In this document: positions 55,125 through 63,680 of the stretch, piece by piece
How positions within the stretch are numbered: the first letter of the stretch is position 1
Layout: every line of letters starts with the position of its first letter
Assembly (NCBI RefSeq): GCF_001400735.1
Contig: NZ_LJPW01000125.1
Span: 1 to 64,000 of the forward strand
Direction: 5' to 3'
Source of the DNA: Pseudomonas caricapapayae
GTDB taxonomy: Bacteria > Pseudomonadota > Gammaproteobacteria > Pseudomonadales > Pseudomonadaceae
Length of the DNA stretch: 64,000 bases
Made by a program: the position numbers and the translations under genes
The notes under the pieces: generated by a model
What the model was told of the DNA's origin: nothing
What the model saw: the letters and a program-made list of their open reading frames with translations, nothing else
Database searches by the model: none

Positions 55125-56162
55125 TCAACTGCCCTGCAACGGGGTGGCATCCTGAAAGAAGTAATCCTTCCACGACGCTGGCTTGTTCTTGATCGCGCCG
55201 ACGCGATACAGGAACTCGGCCAGCGGGTAGGTGTTTTTCGGGGTAATGGTGAACTGGAACTCTGGCTGATCAATGATCTTCAGCAGTTCGGCACGGTCGA
55301 TCTTCGCCTTTGTGACGCGCAGGTAGGTATCCGCTGCGGCACCGATGTCTTTGCTGACGAACGCTTCTGCCTCGGCCAGCGCTTCGATGAACGCTTTGTA
55401 GGTTTTCGGGTTTTCCTCGCGGAATTTCTCGGTGGCAAACAGCACGGTAGGCGAGTTAGGCCCGAGCAGATCATAGGTATTGAGCACCACATGCACGTTG
55501 GGGTTTTTCAGTTCCTGATCCTGATAGGGCGGGTTGGAAAAATGCCCGGTCAACTCGGTTCCGCCAGCGATCAGACTGGCTGCAGCGTCTGGATGTGGCA
55601 GGCTCAGGGTGTATTTGTCCAGCCGGGCATATTCCTTGTCGCCCCAGAGTCTGGCGGCGGCGAACTGCAGGTAGCGTGACTGCACCGAAACACTGACTGC
55701 TGGCACCGCGATGCGATCCTTTTCGGTAAAGTCGGCGATGGTTTTGACGTCGGGATTATTGCTCACCAGGTAATACGGGAAGTTACCCAGCGATGCGACC
55801 GCCTTGACGTTCTGCCTGCCCTTGGTACGGTCCCAGATAGTCAGCAACGGGCCAACTCCGGCACCGGCGATATCGATGGAGCCTGACAGCAGCGCATCGT
55901 TGACCGCCGAGCCACCGGATAACTGCGTCCAGTCCACCTTGATCTCCACACCGTCTTGCCTGCCGTGTTTCTCGATCAGTTGTTGATCGCGGACCACATT
56001 GAGCAGTAGGTAGACAATGCCGAACTGCTCGGCGATGCGAATTTCACCTTCAGCCTGCGCGGTGGCCGGTGTGACCAGGCTGGCGCTCAACAGCGCAGCG
56101 CCAAGTCCTAGGGCCGCGGTCAGACGGCTGATACGGCGCAGAACGGTTGTGGATCCGGACAT
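55125..56162 (-). CDS. SsuA/TauA-like periplasmic solute-binding protein (orphan)
   Basis: The 345-aa protein has a signal peptide (ALGLGAALLSASLVTPATAQA) and the type 2 binding-protein pattern of the nitrate/sulfonate/taurine group: IRIAEQFGIVYLLLNVVRDQQ, the NDALLSGSIDIAGAGVGPLL segment, and IAVPAVSVSVQSRYLQFAAA. Members bind small anions or amines for an ABC importer. No ABC permease or ATPase gene adjoins it, so it either pairs with a transporter elsewhere or the operon is incomplete. The start at 56162 has a TTGGAG site and gives the signal peptide. It is divergent from the aldolase-family gene, with an AT-rich region between them. Confidence 0.85.
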   Translation of the reverse strand: MSGSTTVLRRISRLTAALGLGAALLSASLVTPATAQAEGEIRIAEQFGIVYLLLNVVRDQQLIEKHGRQDGVEIKVDWTQLSGGSAVNDALLSGSIDIAGAGVGPLLTIWDRTKGRQNVKAVASLGNFPYYLVSNNPDVKTIADFTEKDRIAVPAVSVSVQSRYLQFAAARLWGDKEYARLDKYTLSLPHPDAAASLIAGGTELTGHFSNPPYQDQELKNPNVHVVLNTYDLLGPNSPTVLFATEKFREENPKTYKAFIEALAEAEAFVSKDIGAAADTYLRVTKAKIDRAELLKIIDQPEFQFTITPKNTYPLAEFLYRVGAIKNKPASWKDYFFQDATPLQGS

Positions 56163-56217
56163 GCAGTGCTCCAACAAGACATTTGAGATGCGCTGGAGCA
56201 TATCGCTATATAAAAAT

Positions 56218-56229
56218 TTATTTAAATAA
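56218..56229. promoter_or_regulatory. TTATTTAAATAA palindrome in a divergent promoter
   Basis: A perfect 12-bp AT-only palindrome lies 55 bp upstream of the solute-binding protein start and 167 bp upstream of the aldolase-family start. Its ATTTAAAT core (56220-56227) is also found upstream of both unknown TonB receptors (48546-48553 and 52296-52303). A shared regulator is possible; no known consensus was matched. Confidence 0.4.
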
Positions 56230-56395
56230 CCTTAATGAATATGGATAGATTGCCTGTTGCCCTGCGAGGCGAGCACGCTGACTGCTCCTAATATTCCTTA
56301 TTTTTATAATTAGCTTATAAGTAAATGTGATTTTTAATTGAATTGTTATGCGCCTAGTCTTACTGATCAGTTCGCAGTCATTCAGGAGCAATACC

Positions 56396-57211
56396 ATGAG
56401 CAACGTCAGCACTTTGCCACTCCAGTCAGGTACGACGCCGTCGAGTACCGGCAGTGTGCGCGACAGGGTTTCGCCGGAGGAATGGGAGGTCCGGGTCAAA
56501 CTGGCGGCCGCCTACCGTCTGGCCGCGCTCAAGCGCTGGACCGACCACATCTATACGCACTTCTCGGCGCGAGTGCCGGGGCCGGACGAGCACTTTCTGA
56601 TCAACGCGTTCGGTCTGCTGTTCGATGAAATCACCGCGTCCAACCTGGTCAAGGTCGACATTGACGGCACGATTGTCGATGACCCGACCGGGCTGGGTAT
56701 CAACTACGCCGGGTACGTGATTCACAGTGCCATTCATGCTGCGCGCCACGACCTGCAGGCGGTGTTGCATACCCACACGCGTGACGGCATCGCCGTGTCA
56801 GCGCAAAAAGACGGGCTGTTACCGATTTCCCAGCACTCCATTGCCTTCTCCGGGCGTGTGGCCTATCACGGTTACGAAGGCATTGCGCTGGACCTCAGTG
56901 AGCGTGAACGGCTGGTCGCCGATCTGGGCGACAAGAGCGTGATGATCCTGCGCAACCATGGACTATTGACCGGCGGGGTGAGTGTAGAGCATGCGTTCCA
57001 GCAACTGCATGCCCTTGAGTACGCCTGCAATATTCAGATTGCGGCGCAGTCTGCCGGCAACGCCGAGCTGGTGTTTCCGCCACAGGAGGTCATTGCCAAA
57101 GTGGAGGAGCAGGCCAAGGCCATCAAGGATGGCCATGGTCCGGGCGTCGCACGGCACTGGAATGCGCTGATCCGCGAGCTGGAGCGCAGCGGCACCGACT
57201 ACAGGACCTGA
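56396..57211 (+). CDS. Class II aldolase/adducin-family protein
   Basis: The 271-aa protein belongs to the fuculose-phosphate aldolase/adducin-head family of zinc enzymes. Visible motifs are YTHFSARVPGPDEHFLIN, HSAIHAARHDLQAVLHTHTRDGIAVS with the metal-binding His pair, and ILRNHGLLTGG with the third His. It lacks a clear link to a known pathway and many such proteins remain untested. The start at 56396 has a TCAGGAG site 5 bases upstream; an earlier ATG adds 16 non-conserved residues. Its divergent neighbour is the orphan solute-binding protein. Confidence 0.88.
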   Translation: MSNVSTLPLQSGTTPSSTGSVRDRVSPEEWEVRVKLAAAYRLAALKRWTDHIYTHFSARVPGPDEHFLINAFGLLFDEITASNLVKVDIDGTIVDDPTGLGINYAGYVIHSAIHAARHDLQAVLHTHTRDGIAVSAQKDGLLPISQHSIAFSGRVAYHGYEGIALDLSERERLVADLGDKSVMILRNHGLLTGGVSVEHAFQQLHALEYACNIQIAAQSAGNAELVFPPQEVIAKVEEQAKAIKDGHGPGVARHWNALIRELERSGTDYRT

Positions 57212-57281
57212 GTCTGCAACACAGTGATGCGAGGCGCTTGGGGTTGGTGTAGTGTGCGCAGCCAAAACAAGGGGCGCACCT

Positions 57282-58190
57282 ATGCAAGACCTGCTGAACG
57301 AAATCCTCGATGAAGTAAGACCCTTGCTTGGTCAGGGCAAAGTGGCCGACTACATTCCCGCGCTGGGCGGGGTCCGGCCTGATCAACTGGGCATTGCAGT
57401 GTATGGCAACGATGGCCAGGTATTCAGCGCCGGCGATGCCGAAACACTGTTTTCGATACAGAGTATTTCCAAGGTGTTCAGCCTGGTGCAGGCTATCGGC
57501 CACTCCGGCGAAGATATCTGGCAGCGTCTGGGGCATGAGCCCTCCGGGCAGCCGTTCAACTCGCTGGTGCAGCTGGAGTTCGAACGGGGCAGACCGCGTA
57601 ATCCGTTCATCAACGCCGGCGCGCTGGTGATCTGTGACATCAATCAGGCACGCTTTGCAGCTCCGTCGCTGTCCATGCGTGACTTCGTCCGGCGCTTGTG
57701 CGGCAACCGGGCGATCACCTCCGATTCCAAAGTCGCCGAATCCGAATACCAGCACCGTTCGCGCAATGCCGCGGCAGCCTATCTGATGAAATCCTTCGAT
57801 AACTTCCATGGCGATGTAGAAGACGTGCTGCGCAGCTATTTCCACCACTGTGCGCTGAGCATGAACTGCATTGATCTGGCGAAAGCGTTCGGTTTTCTGG
57901 CCAATCAGGGGGTCTGTACTCACAGTGGCGAGCAGGTACTTACCGCACGCCAGGCGACTCAGGTCAACTCGATCATGGCCACCAGCGGTCTTTACGACGA
58001 GGCCGGTAACTTTGCCTATCGCGTCGGCCTGCCGGGCAAGAGCGGCGTAGGCGGTGGTATCGTTGCGATTGTGCCGGAGCGCGCTTCGGTCTGTGTGTGG
58101 TCCCCGGAGTTGAACGCAGCAGGCAATTCCCTTGTCGGTATGGCTGCGCTGGAAAAACTCAGCGCAAGGATCGACTGGTCGGTTTTTTAA
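57282..58190 (+). CDS. glsB: Glutaminase (beta-lactamase-like fold)
   Basis: The 302-aa enzyme hydrolyses glutamine to glutamate and ammonia. Serine-hydrolase motifs fit the family: [12 protein letters not shown] (the S-x-x-K catalytic pair), [21 protein letters not shown], and [17 protein letters not shown] near the C-terminus. Length equals that of E. coli GlsB (about 308 aa). The start at 57282 has an AAGGGG site; an upstream ATG ten codons earlier is less likely. The gene lies 70 bp after the aldolase-family gene, in the same direction. Confidence 0.93.
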   Translation: MQDLLNEILDEVRPLLGQGKVADYIPALGGVRPDQLGIAVYGNDGQVFSAGDAETLFSIQSISKVFSLVQAIGHSGEDIWQRLGHEPSGQPFNSLVQLEFERGRPRNPFINAGALVICDINQARFAAPSLSMRDFVRRLCGNRAITSDSKVAESEYQHRSRNAAAAYLMKSFDNFHGDVEDVLRSYFHHCALSMNCIDLAKAFGFLANQGVCTHSGEQVLTARQATQVNSIMATSGLYDEAGNFAYRVGLPGKSGVGGGIVAIVPERASVCVWSPELNAAGNSLVGMAALEKLSARIDWSVF

Positions 58191-58255
58191 AGCCTTTTGG
58201 AAATGAACGGTGCTTTAACGGCGCTTTGAAGTGCGAATCCGGCAGGAGTCATGGA

Positions 58256-59353
58256 TTGAATCGAAGGCTAGGCAAATTGCTCGTCCTGAGCATCGGGCTG
58301 TTGGTGCTGGCAGGCTGTGGCAGCCAGAGTGTCCAGGAACCCGAACTGAGCCCGGAACAGGCGCGCGCGCAGATCGTGCGGCTGATGCCTGCCGCTGTCT
58401 CGGATCGGCAGGCCTGGGCAACGGATATACATGCCGCCTTTGCCGCGCAGAAAATCCCCATGACCACCGAAAACCTGTGCTCGGTATTGGCCGTGACCGA
58501 ACAGGAGTCTACCTTTCAGGTGGACCCTGCGGTGCCGGACATGGGCCGGATTGCCCGCGCCGAAATCAATCGCCGTGCTGCGCGCCTGCATATCCCCGGC
58601 GCGCTGATAGCCACCGCCTTGCGCGTGCGCTCACCGGACGGCAAAACCTATGGCAAGCGGCTGGATGCGGCTCGCACCGAGAAAGACCTGAGCGCGATCT
58701 TCGATGATTTCATCGGCATGGTGCCGTTGGGTCAGACACTGTTCGGCAACTTCAACCCGGTCAAGACCGGCGGGCCTATGCAGGTCAGCATCGCCTTTGC
58801 CGAGAAGCACGCCGAGGATTATCCCTACACGGTCGATGGCTCGATCAGACGCGAAGTCTTTACCCGCCGTGGCGGTATGTATTTCGGTATTGCTCATCTG
58901 CTGGGTTATCCGGTGCACTACACCGAGTCGCTGTACCGCTTTGCCGACTTCAATGCCGGCTGGTACGCGAGCCGAAATGCAGCCTTTCAGAACGCAGTGA
59001 GTCGTGCTAACGGCATCGAGCTGGCGCTTGACGGCGATCTGATCCGCTTTGACTCCACTTCGCCAGGCTCCACCGAGCTGGCCGTGCGCACGCTGGGTGA
59101 TCGATTGGGCATGAACAAGTCGCAGATATGGAACCAGCTCAAGCAGGGCGATACCCTGGAGTTCGAAGAAACCGATCTGTACAGCAAGGTGTTCGCATTG
59201 GCGGACAAGGCGGCGGGAAAGCCTCTGCCAAGAGCGATCCTGCCCGGCATCACGCTGAAAAGCCCGAAAATCACCCGTAACCTCACGACTGCCTGGTTCG
59301 CCGAACGCGTAGACGACCGGCGCGAGCGTTGCGTGCAGCGTGCGCCCAAGTGA
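58256..59353 (+). CDS. DUF1615 lipoprotein, probable TTG start
   Basis: The 365-aa protein has a lipoprotein signal (LLVLSIGLLVLAGCGSQ, lipobox LAGC) and a C-terminal domain of the DUF1615 family, with VLAVTEQESTFQVDPAVPDM, which resembles a lysozyme-like catalytic Glu region, and GGMYFGIAHLLGYPVHYTES. An envelope or murein role is suggested only by these. No in-frame ATG precedes the signal peptide; a TTG at 58256 lies 9 bases after an AGGAG site and gives the sequence MNRRLGKLLVL. An out-of-frame ATG at 58251 encodes only two residues. The gene starts 65 bp after glsB. Confidence 0.85.
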   Translation: MNRRLGKLLVLSIGLLVLAGCGSQSVQEPELSPEQARAQIVRLMPAAVSDRQAWATDIHAAFAAQKIPMTTENLCSVLAVTEQESTFQVDPAVPDMGRIARAEINRRAARLHIPGALIATALRVRSPDGKTYGKRLDAARTEKDLSAIFDDFIGMVPLGQTLFGNFNPVKTGGPMQVSIAFAEKHAEDYPYTVDGSIRREVFTRRGGMYFGIAHLLGYPVHYTESLYRFADFNAGWYASRNAAFQNAVSRANGIELALDGDLIRFDSTSPGSTELAVRTLGDRLGMNKSQIWNQLKQGDTLEFEETDLYSKVFALADKAAGKPLPRAILPGITLKSPKITRNLTTAWFAERVDDRRERCVQRAPK

Positions 59354-59360
59354 AGTTGAA

Positions 59361-59786
59361 TCATCGTGACAGGAAATTCACCGTCATTGCGTCCCGCTCG
59401 CCCCCGAAAAACGTATCCAGCACCTTTTGAAACACCTGCCGTTCAGGTGCGGCGATGGCAAACAGGGTCATACTCGAATGCAGTTTCATGTCATCCGGCG
59501 AGTCGAATATCTGTCTCGCCGAGCGTTCTGTGTGAGTCGCGATGATGCTGGCACAACGCTCCATACGCGGGCCCAGCACGGGGTGTTGCGGGTAAGCCCG
59601 AGCTTCGTCGAGATCAGTGATTGCGTAGTGCCGTGCCATGTCGCTGCGCCCCAATCCCCGGACCTGCGGGAACACAAACCACATCCAGTGGCTGCGTTTT
59701 TGCCCGGCTTCAAGTTCCATCAGCACCTGCGGGTAAACCGGCTGCTGGGCATCGACAAAGCGTTGCAGGTTGTAAGCATCGTTCAT
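59361..59786 (-). CDS. DUF1810 family protein
   Basis: The 141-aa cytosolic protein shows the family pattern: YNLQRFVDAQQPVYPQVLMEL, HWMWFVFPQVRGLGRSDMAR, YPQHPVLGPRMERC, and DDMKLHSSMTLFAIA. Function is unknown. The start at 59786 has a CAGGA site; a longer frame extends upstream but is antisense to the ABC gene and not supported. It converges on the DUF1615 gene, 7 bp between stops, and is divergent from the ABC gene. Confidence 0.88.
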   Translation of the reverse strand: MNDAYNLQRFVDAQQPVYPQVLMELEAGQKRSHWMWFVFPQVRGLGRSDMARHYAITDLDEARAYPQHPVLGPRMERCASIIATHTERSARQIFDSPDDMKLHSSMTLFAIAAPERQVFQKVLDTFFGGERDAMTVNFLSR

Positions 59787-59873
59787 GATCAGCGTCCTGT
59801 TTTTTAACGAACCTGTGGTCGTATGATGGCCGTCCGACAAGGGGGTTCGACCTGTCTCAAGAGTTTTTAGCGT

Positions 59874-61685
59874 ATGCCGGTTTTCAAACGTTTCACGTCG
59901 TTCATGCAACAGGCCTTGCGGGCCATGCACCTGGTCTGGACCACTTCCCGAGCGCTTTCCGTCGGTTTGATCATTGCCACACTGGTCGCAGGCTTGCTGC
60001 CCGCGCTGGCGGCCTGGCTGGGGCAGCGGATTGTCGATGCCGTGGTCAGCGCCATGCAATTGCATGCCAGCGCAGGCGAAGCTCCGCTTTGGCCAGTGTT
60101 GCGCTATGTGCTGCTGGAGGCAGGCGTACTGGCGCTGCTGGCGGGGGCGCAACGCGGGCTGTCGGTGCAGCAGGCGCTGCTGCGGGTACTGCTGGGGCAA
60201 AAGGTCAATACGCTGATTCTGGAGAAGGCCCAGACCTTGTCACTGTCGCAGTTCGAGGACTCGGAGTTTTACGACAAGCTGGTACGGGTCCGGCGTGAGG
60301 CCTCGACGCGGCCGTTGGCCCTGGTGACCAAATCACTGGGGCTGTTGCAAAACCTGATTTCGCTGATCAGTTTCGCGGTGTTGCTGGTGCATTTCTCGCC
60401 CTGGGCGTTGTTGATTCTGGTGTTGGGTGCGCTGCCGGTGTTCTTTGCGGAAGCGCACTTTTCCGGCGACGCATTCCGCCTTTTTACCCGGCGTGCCCCG
60501 GAAACCCGTCGACAGAACTACATCGAAACGCTGCTTTCCCACGAGGGCTATATCAAGGAGGTCAAGCTGTTCGGCTTCGCACCTCTGCTGCTTCAGCGTT
60601 ACCGCGAAACCTTCGAGCGTCTGTACGCCGAGGACCGTCGTTTGACGGTGCGCCGTGACGGATGGGGTTTTTTGTTGGGGCTGCTGGGCACGGCTGCGTT
60701 TTATCTGGCGTACGCCTGGGTGGTGGTGGACGCAGTGCACGGGCGGATCACCCTGGGACAGATGACCATGTACCTGGTGCTTTTCAAGCAGGGGCAGGCT
60801 GCGGTCAGCAGCAGCCTCAGTGCAATCAGTGGTTTGTATGAAGACGGGCTGTACCTAGCCGATCTGTACATTTACCTGGGCCAGCCAGTCGCACCGTCTG
60901 CCGGCAGTCTGACTCAGGGCACGCTGCCCGGCGATGGTCTGCGTGTCGAGAACGTGAGCTTCACTTATCCGGGCACCAGCCACCCGGCACTGGAAAACAT
61001 CGATCTGCATCTGGCACCGGGCCGCAGCGTGGCGCTGGTGGGCGAGAACGGCTCGGGGAAGACCACTCTGATCAAGTTGCTGACGCGCCTTTATCAGCCT
61101 GATCAAGGTCGTATTCTGTTGGATGGCAGCGATCTGCAGGAATGGGACGAAGACGCCTTGCGCTCACGCATCGGCGTGATTTTTCAGGACTTCATTCGCT
61201 ATCAGTTTCTGGTCGGTGAAAACCTCGGGGTGGGCGATACACACGCCTTCCACGACGAAACCCGCTGGCGCGAAGCTGCTGCGCAAGGCATGGCGGCGCA
61301 GTTCATCGAACAGCTCGACAAAGGCTATGCCACACAATTGGGTCGCTGGTTCGCGGGTGGTCAGGAGTTGTCTGGCGGCCAGTGGCAGAAAATCGCGCTG
61401 TCACGTGCCTATATGCGCCGCGACGCCGATATTCTGATCCTCGACGAACCGACCGCCGCGCTGGATGCCGGGGCGGAAGCTGCCGTGTTCGAGCATTTTC
61501 GCGAGTACGCCAAGGGGCGTATGACACTGCTGATTTCTCACCGTTTTTCCAGCGTACGCAATGCCGAGCATATTGTCGTGCTGGAGCATGGGCGGGTACT
61601 TGAACGCGGTGACCATGACAACCTGATCGCTGCCGCAGGGCGCTACGCCACGCTGTTCGATCTGCAGGCGCAAGGTTATCGCTAG
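59874..61685 (+). CDS. ABC transporter, fused permease and ATPase (exporter type)
   Basis: The 603-aa half-transporter has about six membrane segments in the first 330 residues (ALSVGLIIATLVAGLLPALAA, LLQNLISLISFAVLLVHFS) and an ATPase domain with Walker A GENGSGKTTL (near 389), Q-loop VIFQDFIRY, signature LSGGQWQKIALSRA, Walker B ILILDEPTAALD and H-loop ISHRFS. The signature and Q-loop variants are close to lantibiotic/peptide exporter ATPases. It would work as a homodimer. No substrate-processing neighbours are present, so the cargo is unknown. The ribosome site is weak (AAGAG). Confidence 0.88.
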   Translation: MPVFKRFTSFMQQALRAMHLVWTTSRALSVGLIIATLVAGLLPALAAWLGQRIVDAVVSAMQLHASAGEAPLWPVLRYVLLEAGVLALLAGAQRGLSVQQALLRVLLGQKVNTLILEKAQTLSLSQFEDSEFYDKLVRVRREASTRPLALVTKSLGLLQNLISLISFAVLLVHFSPWALLILVLGALPVFFAEAHFSGDAFRLFTRRAPETRRQNYIETLLSHEGYIKEVKLFGFAPLLLQRYRETFERLYAEDRRLTVRRDGWGFLLGLLGTAAFYLAYAWVVVDAVHGRITLGQMTMYLVLFKQGQAAVSSSLSAISGLYEDGLYLADLYIYLGQPVAPSAGSLTQGTLPGDGLRVENVSFTYPGTSHPALENIDLHLAPGRSVALVGENGSGKTTLIKLLTRLYQPDQGRILLDGSDLQEWDEDALRSRIGVIFQDFIRYQFLVGENLGVGDTHAFHDETRWREAAAQGMAAQFIEQLDKGYATQLGRWFAGGQELSGGQWQKIALSRAYMRRDADILILDEPTAALDAGAEAAVFEHFREYAKGRMTLLISHRFSSVRNAEHIVVLEHGRVLERGDHDNLIAAAGRYATLFDLQAQGYR

Positions 61686-61775
61686 ATAAAAAGTGTTGCA
61701 GTGAGTGCCCAGTCGGCGTTTTATGGGAGCCCTGTTTTTCACGCCGTTATTTTTTTGAATCAAACGGAGACATCG

Positions 61776-62813
61776 ATGCAATTTCGTAAATTGGGCAAAA
61801 CCGACCTGTCGGTCAGCGCGATCTGTCTGGGCACCATGACCTGGGGCGAGCAGAACACCCAGGATGAAGCATTCGAACAGATTCGTATGGCCAAGGATGC
61901 CAAGGTCAACTTTCTCGACACCGCAGAAATGTACCCGGTGCCGCCGCGTGGCGAGACCTACACCAAGACTGAAAGCATCATTGGCGAATACTTCAAGAAG
62001 TACGGCGACCGCAGTGACTGGGTGCTGGCCAGCAAGGTTGCAGGCCCGGGGCGCATGGAGCACATTCGCGATGGCAACCCGCGCCTGGACCGCAAGAACA
62101 TCACCGCTGCGCTGGACGCCAGCCTCAAGCGCCTGAACACCGATTATCTGGACCTGTACCAGTTGCACTGGCCGGATCGCAAGACCAACTTCTTCGGCGT
62201 GCTGGGCTATACCCATGACCCGGATGACCAGGCGGTAGAGATCCAGGAGACCCTGTCGGTACTGGCTGATCTGGTCAAGGACGGCAAAATTCGCCACTTC
62301 GGCCTGTCCAACGAGACTCCATGGGGCACCCAGCGTTTTCTGCACCTGGCCGAAACCCTTGAACTGCCGCGTGCTGTCTCGATCCAGAACCCCTACAACC
62401 TGCTTAACCGTACGTTTGAAGTCGGTCTGGCGGAAATTGCTATTCGCGAACAGATCGGCCTGCTGGCCTATTCGCCACTGGCGTTCGGTGTACTGGCCGG
62501 CAAGTATCTGGACGGCGCACGTCCGGCCGATGGCCGCCTGACCCTGTTCGAACGTTTCCAGCGCTACAACAATCCGCAGGCCGTCAGTGCTACTGCCAAG
62601 TACGTCGCATTGGCCCGCGAACACGGCCTGGACCCTTCGCAGATGGCGCTGGCCTACGTGACCAGCCGTCCGTTCGTGACCAGCAACATCATCGGTGCGA
62701 CGAAACTCGATCAACTGAAGATCAATCTGGAGAGCATCGACGTCACGCTGTCCGATGAGGTCATTACCGGCATCGAGGCCATCCACACCGCGCAACCCAA
62801 CCCGGCCCCCTAA
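61776..62813 (+). CDS. Aldo/keto reductase, Tas-like
   Basis: The 345-aa NADPH-dependent oxidoreductase matches the length of E. coli Tas (346 aa) and the AKR pattern: LGTMTWGEQNTQDEA, NFLDTAEMYPVPP with catalytic Asp and Tyr, the Lys in WVLASKVAGPG, the His in YQLHWPDR, and the nucleotide-binding GLLAYSPLAFGVLAGKY. The start at 61776 follows a CGGAGA site. Physiological substrate is not known. It is 90 bp after the ABC gene and 66 bp before the SDR gene, in the same direction. Confidence 0.92.
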   Translation: MQFRKLGKTDLSVSAICLGTMTWGEQNTQDEAFEQIRMAKDAKVNFLDTAEMYPVPPRGETYTKTESIIGEYFKKYGDRSDWVLASKVAGPGRMEHIRDGNPRLDRKNITAALDASLKRLNTDYLDLYQLHWPDRKTNFFGVLGYTHDPDDQAVEIQETLSVLADLVKDGKIRHFGLSNETPWGTQRFLHLAETLELPRAVSIQNPYNLLNRTFEVGLAEIAIREQIGLLAYSPLAFGVLAGKYLDGARPADGRLTLFERFQRYNNPQAVSATAKYVALAREHGLDPSQMALAYVTSRPFVTSNIIGATKLDQLKINLESIDVTLSDEVITGIEAIHTAQPNPAP

Positions 62814-62879
62814 GCCGAACTGAACTTACTTTCAGCCTCGTCAGTCAGCACTAGTACGCTTACTCCGAGGCTGAAATCG

Positions 62880-63680
62880 ATGCACATCTCACTCAAGCAA
62901 CAAGTCGCAATCGTCACCGGAGCCAGTTCCGGTCTGGGCGCAGGTGCTGCGCGAGCGCTGGCAGATGCCGGTGCCGCAGTGGTGATCAACTACAACTCCA
63001 AGGCTGAACCTGCCGAAAAGCTGGCCGAGGACATTCGCGCTGCTGGCGGTCAGGCGCTGGCTGTAGGTGCCGATGTGTCCAGCGAAGAGGACGTCGAGCG
63101 GCTGTTTGCACAAACGATCGAGCACTTCGGCGCACTGGACATTCTGGTCGCCAACTCCGGGCTGCAGAAAGACGCGGCCATTGTCGACATGAGTCTGGAA
63201 GACTGGAACACAGTCATCAATGTCAATCTGACCGGGCAGTTTCTCTGCGCCCGTGCCGCTTTGCGCCAGTTCATCAAGCAGGGCATGCGCCCCGGTGTAT
63301 CGCGGGCGATGGGCAAGATTATCCATATGAGCTCGGTACACCAGTTGATCCCGTGGGCCGGGCACGTCAATTACGCCGCGTCCAAAGGCGGTGTCGATCT
63401 GTTGATGCGCAGTATTGCCCAGGAAGTCGGCGAGCTGAAGATTCGCGTCAACAGCGTTGCACCGGGTGCCATTCGCACGCCGATCAATGCCGATGCGCGC
63501 AAGGGCGATGCCGAGAAGGAAATGCTCAAGCTGATCCCTTATGGCCGTATCGGTGAGCCGGAAGACGTCGCCAATGCGGTGCTCTGGCTGGCCTCAGACG
63601 CTTCGGATTATGTGCATGGCACCACGCTGTTCATTGACGGCGGCATGACCCTTTATCCGGAGTTCCGTGGCAATGGCTGA
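62880..63680 (+). CDS. SDR-family oxidoreductase, glucose 1-dehydrogenase-like
   Basis: The 266-aa short-chain dehydrogenase has the classical motifs: TGASSGLGAG cofactor loop (near 14), NSG in place of the usual NAG (VANSGLQKD), catalytic Ser in MSSVHQL, the Tyr-x-x-x-Lys pair in NYAASKGG, and the PGAIRTPIN segment. Its overall sequence is closest to the glucose 1-dehydrogenase group; the real substrate is uncertain. Its 3' end overlaps the GH15 gene by 8 bp, which suggests a shared operon for sugar metabolism. Confidence 0.9.
   Translation: MHISLKQQVAIVTGASSGLGAGAARALADAGAAVVINYNSKAEPAEKLAEDIRAAGGQALAVGADVSSEEDVERLFAQTIEHFGALDILVANSGLQKDAAIVDMSLEDWNTVINVNLTGQFLCARAALRQFIKQGMRPGVSRAMGKIIHMSSVHQLIPWAGHVNYAASKGGVDLLMRSIAQEVGELKIRVNSVAPGAIRTPINADARKGDAEKEMLKLIPYGRIGEPEDVANAVLWLASDASDYVHGTTLFIDGGMTLYPEFRGNG

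Noticed and set aside
59787..60200. A 138-residue N-terminal extension of the DUF1810 protein
   Set aside because: It runs antisense through the start of the ABC transporter gene, has low-complexity Gln/Arg sequence and the family begins at 59786.
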